Source of the DNA: Paraglaciecola arctica BSs20135
GTDB taxonomy: Bacteria; Pseudomonadota; Gammaproteobacteria; Enterobacterales; Alteromonadaceae
Reading direction: 5' to 3'
Assembly (NCBI RefSeq): GCF_000314995.1
Contig: NZ_BAEO01000015.1
Span: 1 to 64,000, forward strand
DNA length: 64,000 bases
Of the stretch, positions 38,101-44,676 are shown one piece after another. The translations under genes and the position numbers were made by a program. Under the pieces are notes generated by a model. That model saw nothing but the letters and a program-made list of their open reading frames with translations. It was not told the DNA's origin and did not search any database. How positions within the stretch are numbered: the first letter of the stretch is position 1; every line of letters begins with the position of its first letter.

Positions 38101-38442
38101 ACTTGTACCTTCATCGGCATAATGTTTTGGATCATCTGATGCCGCGAAACGCTCAATGGTTACGCCAGGTACACGTTGAAGCGCTTCAGTCACAGACCTA
38201 TCAGGTAGCGCACCTATGTCTGATGCAGTAATGACATCTTTTACCGTGTCGGCATACTGTTTCAAAATTTGCGCACTTTGGATGCTTTGACGCATGCCGC
38301 TAACTTCAATGACTTCTATGTTGTCATCTGCATTTTGTGATTCTGCCGTCGCATCTTGAGCTGCAATTGAAGCAGAGAGCGAGCAAGAAATCGCAGCAGA
38401 TATAGCTATTACTAGACGTTTTCTCTTAAATTTATTAGACAT
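35176..38442 (-). CDS. TonB-dependent receptor, chitin/amino-sugar locus
   Basis: A 1088-residue outer-membrane receptor of the TonB-Xanth-Caul type. The signal peptide ends near ASIAAQDA, the TonB-box-like stretch is IEVIEVSGMR, then the plug (ALPDRSVTEALQRVPGV, VLVRGLDRVRSEVNGRD) and the barrel ending in LTVRATF. Receptors of this class import oligosaccharides. Two NagR-like palindromes 280-365 bp upstream and neighbouring chitinase and hexosaminidase genes point to chito-oligosaccharides or their oxidised forms as substrate; this is inference. It heads the unit with halogenase and cupin-like genes. Confidence 0.92.
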   Translation of the reverse strand: MSNKFKRKRLVIAISAAISCSLSASIAAQDATAESQNADDNIEVIEVSGMRQSIQSAQILKQYADTVKDVITASDIGALPDRSVTEALQRVPGVTIERFAASDDPKHYADEGTSVLVRGLDRVRSEVNGRDSFSANPYGGLSYEDFPAELLGAVEVVKNQTADLISGGIAGTVNLITRKPFDTDERLFAVSAQANYADYREETTPSFSALFSDNWDTDSGKFGVLVAASDSEFKTRGDGFGLGNFHSRGPVDVFSYDEWGTASPGVSAGQYSNPCIPGAADWRACGAGFEDTVQFSAEDAAAYVPAFEGEALEGQPDGVTYYSPASYSLSTAENDRSRTGFTAALQWQSVDEKITATLEHINSKASLEWREYILTPADQGFQPWMANALQWFDEADEGRPLTVDGNGFLTSGVGRGSSPDVPLQFRSRFNFNESTVKDTALNVKFTPTDRITVEVDYQTIDSEQIVHNNSITSRINGNQTGENAPFFLDLRGSTPSIEFLSPNVSNPPDVEADTNPILRMSNGMQQEEYNEASADTFQLDVEYKLDGAFTGIKTGLYYSDKELIVRNTEYEGWQALGTPWNAQASYNASPQVVPELFDSISFADHFNGETLSGDYNSFLFPKMELAENYEQTLRDGCGTWSALGNAMDGSGRCAVSYADSNNSVFGHFAPRHISSSNTERTEFYVRADFDVEMSDILVKGNFGLRYVNYQLESTGGISLPPTSRRGTDETGSLYQVMQNQYPSIFGLASGDFVTSTVDGTDYSTVLPSLNLSFGITDEFIVRFGASKGLYYPSLVDSANKMVVSLDYQEILQDPSEDKDEATNPTVDLQNIEISANARNAFLEPEESVNLDLTAEWYFADVGSLTVGLFHKKLSNIIRNKQFSTEVEVAGSSFPVSAYGPDNTGDGTISGMEFSYTQFFDMLPGVWSGLGMQFNYTYIDQDGLEDSNTNPTQEIRYNGSGVPITDNRNSFRQFTGLPLQGYSDQNLNIVGMYEKDDISFRLAYTWRSEYLLTLRESEEFVPAYSKDQGMMDASFFYNINENVKVGLQVSNLLGTDTETQYQQNQQGVKTDAFSFTTDRRYALTVRATF

Positions 38443-38723
38443 GTTTAACCCTCAGTGTTTTATATAAACTTGGCTATTTTCATAACCATAGTTTGGCTTT
38501 CTATTAACGTTTAAAACTTACTTAATTTATTTTTATTATTACTAAAAATGAAAATAGCAGAAGCATCAAAACTTCAGAATCCACATGACTTGAGAACTAT
38601 CATTGATTCTATTATCTACAACAACATCACTTCTAAATTATTACTTTCACAGCCATTATCATTAGCCATTCATTGCCAAAAACATCCATTTATGTCGAAC
38701 TACTCGTTGCTTTCCTCACTCAT

Positions 38724-38741
38724 AATGACAACGCTGTCATA
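38724..38741. promoter_or_regulatory. NagR-like operator
   Basis: AATGACAACGCTGTCATA matches the 18-bp palindrome AATGACARCGYTGTCATT at 17 positions (consensus from memory). It lies between the divergent receptor and DSD1-type genes and may control both. Confidence 0.75.
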
Positions 38742-38790
38742 AACAAATTTAAGATAAGCGCTTTATGGCAGTCATTTATATCTATTACCT

Positions 38791-38808
38791 AATAACAACG
38801 CTGTCATC
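38791..38808. promoter_or_regulatory. Second NagR-like operator
   Basis: AATAACAACGCTGTCATC matches the same palindrome with two mismatches. The centre lies 67 bp from the centre of the first site, so a repressor could bind both and loop the DNA. Confidence 0.6.
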
Positions 38809-39037
38809 AGCATCTATATCCTACACAACGTATTTATTGGCAAACAAAACATACAAGTAGATACCAAAACTCTCGATTCCATTTTTTACAACAACAAAGT
38901 TACTAAATAACAATTACTTTATATTGAACTTGTTACTTTTTAACATTAAGCTTAGGTGGAATTCAACAAGTTTTTAGTTTTTTCGATGAATTTCGCCAGA
39001 TGAATTTAAATTGGACGGCTATTTTTGGAGATCGAAG

Positions 39038-40315
39038 TTGCTTAATAGAAATATAGAAAAGAATAACGAAGCCTACTCCCAAGGACGTGCATTTGAAAAA
39101 GGCAGTGGCTGTTTAACAGACTTGAATAATAAGGGCTGGGATCTTCTCGCTGAAGAAGTGAGCTTTCCAATCGCGGTGATTAAGGAAAAACAATTATTAA
39201 ATAATGCTAAATGGATGCAGGAATTTAGTGACAGAGCGTCTGTAAAACTTGCTCCACATGGAAAAACGTCTATGGCTCCAGAGCTATTCAAAATGCAATT
39301 AGAGCAAGGTTGCTGGGGAATGAGTTTAGCGACTGTGCCACAGGTCGTTAATACATTTGAGCATGGGGTTAATCGGATCATACTTGCCAATCAATTAGTC
39401 GGCGCTTATCACATGAAACTGATAGCTGATTTGTTACTGACAACAGACATTGAATTTTATTGTTTTGTTGATTCAATAGAAAATATTCATGCATTAGGTA
39501 AGTATTTTTCAGGCGTCAATGTCTCTTTGAATATCTTAATTGAGATAGGTGTTTTACAAGGTCGATGTGGATGGCGTGATACACAAAATATAGATCCCCT
39601 GCTCGATGCCATAGAGCAGTATCCGCATTTACACTTATGCGGCATTAGTTTTTATGAAGGTGTGATACATGGTAACGATGCAGCCGAAAAAATCGTCACT
39701 TTCATCAACAGTATTTGCACAATGGTGGGTAGGTTATACAGTGAAAATAGATTTGATATCAAAGATATTATTGTAACTGGCGCCGGTTCAGCTTGGTACG
39801 ATATTGTCTCACGGGAGTTATCATCTAACAAAGACACACTAGGGATCAGTTATATTCCTATTATTAGACCTGGGTGCTATTTAATACATGACAAGGGCAT
39901 TTATCAGGCTGCACAAAACGAGATCATTAGTCGCAGTCAACTAGCCTGCGATATTTCTGGTGAATTGATTTCTAATTTAGAACTTTGGGCCTATGTTCAC
40001 TCCGTTCCTGAACCTGGGCTTGCAGTCATTGGTCTAGGAAAAAGGGATGTAGCTTTTGATGCTGGTTTACCCATTCCAGAATATATATACCGCCCAGGCA
40101 ATAAAAAACCTCAAGCGATTGAAGGAGGGTCTGAGGTAATCAATATTATGGATCAACATTGTATGATGACCTTTGGTTCCAAAACATCACTACAACCTGG
40201 CGATATAGTTATCTTTGCAACTTCTCATCCTTGTTTAACCATGGATAAATGGCGGCGGATAGGCCTAATCGACAGTAATTTTGTCGTGAAGAAAACCATT
40301 GAAACATTTTTTTGA
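39038..40315 (+). CDS. DSD1-type PLP enzyme (D-threonine aldolase/D-serine or glucosaminate dehydratase family)
   Basis: A fold-type III PLP enzyme of 425 residues, with an alanine-racemase-like N-terminal barrel and the C-terminal D-serine dehydratase-like domain. The PLP lysine is K76 in LAPHGKTSMAP, and the metal ligands are H397 and C399 in SHPCLTMD. The start is a TTG at 39038, seven bases after a strong GGAG; the frame also opens at a TTG at 39011. Family members cleave or dehydrate D-hydroxy-amino acids; D-glucosaminate dehydratase also belongs here. With RidA and a deacetylase in the same operon, glucosaminate to 2-keto-3-deoxygluconate is the likeliest reaction, by inference. Confidence 0.85.
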   Translation: MLNRNIEKNNEAYSQGRAFEKGSGCLTDLNNKGWDLLAEEVSFPIAVIKEKQLLNNAKWMQEFSDRASVKLAPHGKTSMAPELFKMQLEQGCWGMSLATVPQVVNTFEHGVNRIILANQLVGAYHMKLIADLLLTTDIEFYCFVDSIENIHALGKYFSGVNVSLNILIEIGVLQGRCGWRDTQNIDPLLDAIEQYPHLHLCGISFYEGVIHGNDAAEKIVTFINSICTMVGRLYSENRFDIKDIIVTGAGSAWYDIVSRELSSNKDTLGISYIPIIRPGCYLIHDKGIYQAAQNEIISRSQLACDISGELISNLELWAYVHSVPEPGLAVIGLGKRDVAFDAGLPIPEYIYRPGNKKPQAIEGGSEVINIMDQHCMMTFGSKTSLQPGDIVIFATSHPCLTMDKWRRIGLIDSNFVVKKTIETFF

Positions 40316-40366
40316 TTAAAAAATCAGATGAATTGGCGTTGTTGTTATAACCACAGAGAACAGTAA

Positions 40367-41236
40367 ATGGATATTGTTAATAGTATCAAAGAAGGCTTAA
40401 GGCATTTCAGCCCAGCAGAAGAAAAAGTGGCTCGATTTATTTTGAGTGATCTGAATTTTGCTGCCAATGCTGCAATCAATGAATTAGCAGAAAAAGCACA
40501 GGTTAGCCACGCGACTATTACGCGCCTAGCGAAAACTCTAAATTGTGCAAATGTGCGAGAGTTTAAGTTAAAAATAGCTCAATCGGCCGCAGTTGGCGAG
40601 CGTTTCACAAATGACGACACAATAGAAAAACATGATATTTCTGTTGTATATCAATCTATTAGCGATATTTCATCATTAAATTCAAGACTAATAGAAGACG
40701 AAGTAGTTGAAGCTGCTAGTGAAATAATTTGTGCTGCAAAACATTGCTTAATTTTTGGTGTAGGTGGATGGAGCAGTTTGATGACTCAAGAGTGTCACAA
40801 TCGTTTTTTTCGTTTAGGCATCAACAGCAATTCACACTCTGACCCTATGATGATGCGAATGACTGCGTCCACAGTCGATAAAGATGATGTAGTTATTTGT
40901 TTATCTCTAGGAGGGATAAGCCCTGATGTATTCAGTTCAGCGGTTATTGCTAAGGAGTATGGTGCTCACGTTGTTGCTATTTGTCCTGAAGGCGAGTTGG
41001 CTAAATTTGCAGATTTTCACTTGCCAATAAAAACCCAAGAAAGTGATTACATCTTTAAACCAAGCGCATCTAGATATGTGATGTTAGCGGCCATCGACAT
41101 TTTATCCAGTGAATTAGCTATCAAGAATCAGCGAAAGTCTAGAGAGAAGTTAAGACGTTTGAAAATTCAACTTGATGATCACCGAGGCGAAGATGGCGCT
41201 TGTCCTAACTCAAGTCGATTGCCTTTGGGGGATTGA
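40367..41236 (+). CDS. RpiR/MurR-family regulator with SIS domain
   Basis: A 289-residue regulator with an N-terminal helix-turn-helix (SPAEEKVARFIL, then ELAEKAQVSHATITRLAK) and a C-terminal SIS domain (about 115-255) that binds phosphosugars, such as HexR with KDPG. Here it lies directly upstream of the deacetylase gene with a three-base gap. It probably senses a downstream intermediate of the operon, such as phosphorylated ketodeoxygluconate; this is inference. The sequence before the start (ACCACAGAGAAC) resembles the end of the interspersed repeat. Confidence 0.9.
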   Translation: MDIVNSIKEGLRHFSPAEEKVARFILSDLNFAANAAINELAEKAQVSHATITRLAKTLNCANVREFKLKIAQSAAVGERFTNDDTIEKHDISVVYQSISDISSLNSRLIEDEVVEAASEIICAAKHCLIFGVGGWSSLMTQECHNRFFRLGINSNSHSDPMMMRMTASTVDKDDVVICLSLGGISPDVFSSAVIAKEYGAHVVAICPEGELAKFADFHLPIKTQESDYIFKPSASRYVMLAAIDILSSELAIKNQRKSREKLRRLKIQLDDHRGEDGACPNSSRLPLGD

Positions 41237-41239
41237 AGA

Positions 41240-42733
41240 GTGACAAACGATGCCAATACTTTACCACAGCAATTGGCTATACCCGATGTATTGATCCTCA
41301 ATGGGGATATATTGGATGGCAGCGGTAATCCAGCTATAAAACAAGATATTGCAATCAAAGGCGATAGAATTATTGCTATTGGTAACTTGCAAGACCTGTC
41401 TGCTAATCACGTTATTGATGCTAAAGGTTTAATGTTAGCTCCCGGTTTTATTGATGTGCATACTCATGATGATTTAGAGCTACTGCGCAATCCCAAAATG
41501 CTCAATAAAATCAGCCAAGGAGTGACCAGCGTTATTATTGGTAATTGTGGTATTAGCGCTAGCCCCTACTCCACCAATAAATTGCCACCTGATCCAATCA
41601 ACTTGCTGGGGGAAACAGACGAGTTTTTGTTTAGTTCTTTGCAAGACTACATTGATCAATTTGAGCAATCTCAGCCATACATTAATGTGGCGGCGTTAGT
41701 CGGTCATACTAGTCTTCGGGCACAAGTTATGTCTGACCTAAACAAACCTGCAACAGCACAAGAAATCACTAGTATGGTGAAGATATTTCGGCTTGCTTTA
41801 GTCCAAGGCGCTAAGGGATTAAGTAGTGGGCTTGCGTATCAAAATGCACAGAGTGCTTCAACTACTGAAGTCGCAGCATTAGTGGAGCAACTCACAGAAT
41901 TTAATGGTGTTTATAGTACCCACTTAAGAACTGAATTTGACGGTATTATTGATGCGTTAGACGAGGCTTTTTGGGCCGCAAAACAAGCGAATATCAATAT
42001 TATTATCTCTCATTTGAAGTGTGCAGGGAAAAACAATTGGGGCCGTGCTGATGAGATCACAAAACACATTCAACAGAACCAAAAACATCAGAAAATAAGT
42101 TGTGACTGTTATCCTTATCATGCCAGCTCTAGTACCTTAGATTTAGCGCAAGTGACCTCAGATTTTGATATTTTTATTACCTGGTCAGATCCTCATCCCG
42201 ACAAAGCCAAACAAACGTTACATACCATAGCCGAACAATGGCAAGTTTCTCTACTAGAAGCAGCGCAGAAGTTGCAGCCTGCAGGTGCGGTTTATCACGG
42301 TATGCACGAAGACGATGTACGTAAGTTTATTTCTTTACCTTACAGCATGATTGGATCAGATGGTTTGCCATGCGATCCACACCCTCACCCTCGTTTGTGG
42401 GGCTCCTTTCCGCGCATGTTAGGACGATATAGCCGGGATGAAAACTTATTAAGCATGTCGAAAGCGATCCACAAGATGACAGGGCTTTCGGCAACGGAAT
42501 TTAGCTTAGAACAAAGAGGTTTTATTCGTCAGGGTTATTACGCCGACCTAGTACTTTTTAATCCAGACACTATTGCTGATGTAGCTGACTTTGTTAATCC
42601 AGTCGCCCTCTCAAAAGGAATAGAACAAGTGTGGGTCAATGGGCAGCTCAGTTACCAATCACAAGACGCTGAAGCACAAAGGCCTCTTAAAATTAGTGGT
42701 GCAGGACGATTTTTAAAACACAGTCAAAACTAA
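41240..42733 (+). CDS. D-aminoacylase-type amidohydrolase (probable N-acetylglucosaminate deacetylase)
   Basis: A 497-residue amidohydrolase of the N-acyl-D-amino-acid deacylase family. Metal ligands are visible in DVHTHDD (H74, H76), NCG near residue 103, SHLK, and the catalytic aspartate in MIGSDG. It starts with GTG at 41240, three bases after the RpiR stop. Such enzymes remove acetyl groups from N-acetyl-D-amino acids. Since N-acetylglucosaminate is an N-acetylated 2-amino acid, and the operon carries GH20 and a dehydratase, deacetylation of that compound is proposed. D-amino-acid substrates remain possible. Confidence 0.85.
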   Translation: MTNDANTLPQQLAIPDVLILNGDILDGSGNPAIKQDIAIKGDRIIAIGNLQDLSANHVIDAKGLMLAPGFIDVHTHDDLELLRNPKMLNKISQGVTSVIIGNCGISASPYSTNKLPPDPINLLGETDEFLFSSLQDYIDQFEQSQPYINVAALVGHTSLRAQVMSDLNKPATAQEITSMVKIFRLALVQGAKGLSSGLAYQNAQSASTTEVAALVEQLTEFNGVYSTHLRTEFDGIIDALDEAFWAAKQANINIIISHLKCAGKNNWGRADEITKHIQQNQKHQKISCDCYPYHASSSTLDLAQVTSDFDIFITWSDPHPDKAKQTLHTIAEQWQVSLLEAAQKLQPAGAVYHGMHEDDVRKFISLPYSMIGSDGLPCDPHPHPRLWGSFPRMLGRYSRDENLLSMSKAIHKMTGLSATEFSLEQRGFIRQGYYADLVLFNPDTIADVADFVNPVALSKGIEQVWVNGQLSYQSQDAEAQRPLKISGAGRFLKHSQN

Positions 42734-42763
42734 ACATATTGCAAAAATTTATAGGAGAAAATA

Positions 42764-43159
42764 ATGACAATTAAGCGTTATGGTGCCCAAGGTAGTGAAG
42801 GCACTGGTGGACAACATTTACCCTTTTCCCGAGCAGTCGAAGTGGATGGCTGGTTAAAAGTGTCAGGTCAAACACCTATGCGCAATGGCGAAGTAGTTGA
42901 AGGAAGCATAATTGAGCAATCAAACATAGCCATTGAAAACTGCATAAACATTATGACCGAAGCTGGGTTTAGCCTTGAGCATGTGGTGCATGTGACAGTG
43001 GTGTTAAACGACTCACGATACTTTCAATCATTTAACAAAGTTTTCAAAGAAGTCTTTGGGGAACACCCTCCTGCACGTATTTGCATGGTGGCCGACCTAG
43101 TTGTTGATTGTAAAGTCGAAGTGGACGTCACTTGTTATAAAAAACCTTCAGATAATTAA
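42764..43159 (+). CDS. RidA-family enamine/imine deaminase
   Basis: A 131-residue RidA (YjgF/YER057c/UK114) protein that hydrolyses reactive enamines and imines released by PLP dehydratases. The essential arginine is R105 in PPARICMV, the same number as in Salmonella RidA. Presence in one operon with a DSD1-type dehydratase gives a clear role: completing deamination of the enamine intermediate. AGGAG precedes the start. Confidence 0.93.
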   Translation: MTIKRYGAQGSEGTGGQHLPFSRAVEVDGWLKVSGQTPMRNGEVVEGSIIEQSNIAIENCINIMTEAGFSLEHVVHVTVVLNDSRYFQSFNKVFKEVFGEHPPARICMVADLVVDCKVEVDVTCYKKPSDN

Positions 43160-43203
43160 ACGAATTATGTTTGCCATACGTTAAACGCCAGAGCTAAATC
43201 ATC

Positions 43204-44622
43204 ATGAATCACTTGTACATAGTTGTATTTATTCTTTACATCTTAGCCATGATTGCGCTGGGTTGGTTTGTTTCTCGGAAACAAAAAACCGGCGACGATT
43301 TTTTATTAGCTGGGCGCAACGTTCCCTTTATTTTGTCATTAGGTACAACTGTTGCGACTATGGTGGGAACTGGCTCATCAATGGGCGCTGTTGGTTTTGC
43401 TTATGAAAATGGCTGGGCTGGCGCTTTATATGGCATTGGTGGCTCAATTGGTATTTTGTTGTTAGCGTGGATTTTTGCACCTGTTAGGCGTCTTCAGTTC
43501 ACTACTATGAGTGAAGAGCTTGCACATTATGTCGACAACAATAAATACGTAAAAAACACCATAGCTTTCATTATTTACGCCGCGAGTATTGGTTGGCTAG
43601 GTGCGCATATTATCGGTGGTAGTTTATATTTGTCTTGGTTAACCGGGATTGATGTCTCTTCAACAAAGCTTATCATTGCGTTGAGTTTTGCGGTTTATGT
43701 GGTAATTGGTGGATACACCGCCGTTGTTTGGACTGACTCAATTCAAGCCTTAATTCTATTTACTGGTTTTATTCTTATGGCCTATTTTTCCTTGGATTAT
43801 GTGGGGGGGTGGGACAGTATGCTTGCGGCTCAACCCTCACAAAATATCAGTTTATTCGCCGTAGAGGCCATAGGTATTATGCCTGCCATCTCTCTTGCAC
43901 TAGCCATTTTAGTGGGCGTATTAGCCACACCATCGTTTCGACAACGTATTTATTCTGGGAAAAACGTCACCAGCATCCGAAAGTCATTTATTTATTCTGG
44001 CGTTCTTTATTTAGGCTTTTCATTGATCCCAGCCATTATTGGCATGAGTGCATATGCAATCACAAATGAATTAGACAATGCAGCTTTTGCGTTTCCACAT
44101 ATTGCACTGAATGTTATGCCTTTGGCCTTAGGCGTGCTCATCATTATTGCTGGTATTTCAGCTACCTTATCCAGCGCGAGTTCAGATGCTATTGCCGGAG
44201 TCAGCGTTTTGTTAACTGATATCTATCAAATAATTTTCAAAAAGTCACCTAGTGCTAATAACGTACTCACCTTTTCAAGAATTGGCTTGATACTCACCAT
44301 TGGCATTGCTTTGCTGCTGGCGCTCATGTCAAACAATATTATTTCTTACATTACGCAAATGATAGCCGTACTTATGTCTGGCCTATGTGTTTGTGGTTTA
44401 TTAGGGCGACTCTGGCCTGCCTATAATTGGCAAGGGGCAATGGCCAGTTTATTAGTAGGTATGCTCACAGCCATAGGTGTTAGTGCTTATCCACCATGGA
44501 ATGACTTCTTAGGTAATTCAATTCTACCTGCCATAATCAATTCCGCGTTAGCTGGCTACATAGTCACTTTAATCTCACAAAAATCAAAGTCTTTGGCGCG
44601 CTCTTGTGAAAGCAACTCTTGA
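43204..44622 (+). CDS. Sodium:solute symporter (SSS family)
   Basis: A 472-residue inner-membrane symporter with about 13 helices and the SSS features GRNVPFILSLGTTVATMVGTGS near the N-terminus and the conserved STLSSASSDAI-like segment around residue 320. It would bring the substrate of the operon into the cytoplasm with sodium, as is common in marine bacteria. In context the cargo is probably N-acetylglucosaminate or a short chito-oligomer acid, by inference. Confidence 0.9.
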   Translation: MNHLYIVVFILYILAMIALGWFVSRKQKTGDDFLLAGRNVPFILSLGTTVATMVGTGSSMGAVGFAYENGWAGALYGIGGSIGILLLAWIFAPVRRLQFTTMSEELAHYVDNNKYVKNTIAFIIYAASIGWLGAHIIGGSLYLSWLTGIDVSSTKLIIALSFAVYVVIGGYTAVVWTDSIQALILFTGFILMAYFSLDYVGGWDSMLAAQPSQNISLFAVEAIGIMPAISLALAILVGVLATPSFRQRIYSGKNVTSIRKSFIYSGVLYLGFSLIPAIIGMSAYAITNELDNAAFAFPHIALNVMPLALGVLIIIAGISATLSSASSDAIAGVSVLLTDIYQIIFKKSPSANNVLTFSRIGLILTIGIALLLALMSNNIISYITQMIAVLMSGLCVCGLLGRLWPAYNWQGAMASLLVGMLTAIGVSAYPPWNDFLGNSILPAIINSALAGYIVTLISQKSKSLARSCESNS

Positions 44623-44676
44623 TGATTTTTATAGGTAGCAAACTTTGCATTCATTTAATTTGAGAGGTGAAAAATA

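Larger units (their letters stand above)
38443..39037. other. Divergent intergenic region with two NagR-like operators
   Basis: About 595 bp separate the receptor from the oppositely oriented amino-sugar acid operon. Two operator-like palindromes are listed separately. The sequence around 38606-38650 (GATTCTATTATCTACAACAACA) is repeated imperfectly at about 38874-38920, suggesting an old duplication within the region. The frame at 38548-38742 is not a convincing gene. Confidence 0.55.

Noticed and set aside
38548-38742. Forward frame of 64 codons in the divergent intergenic region
   Set aside because: It overlaps the first NagR-like operator and has low-complexity, AT-driven sequence without a ribosome binding site.
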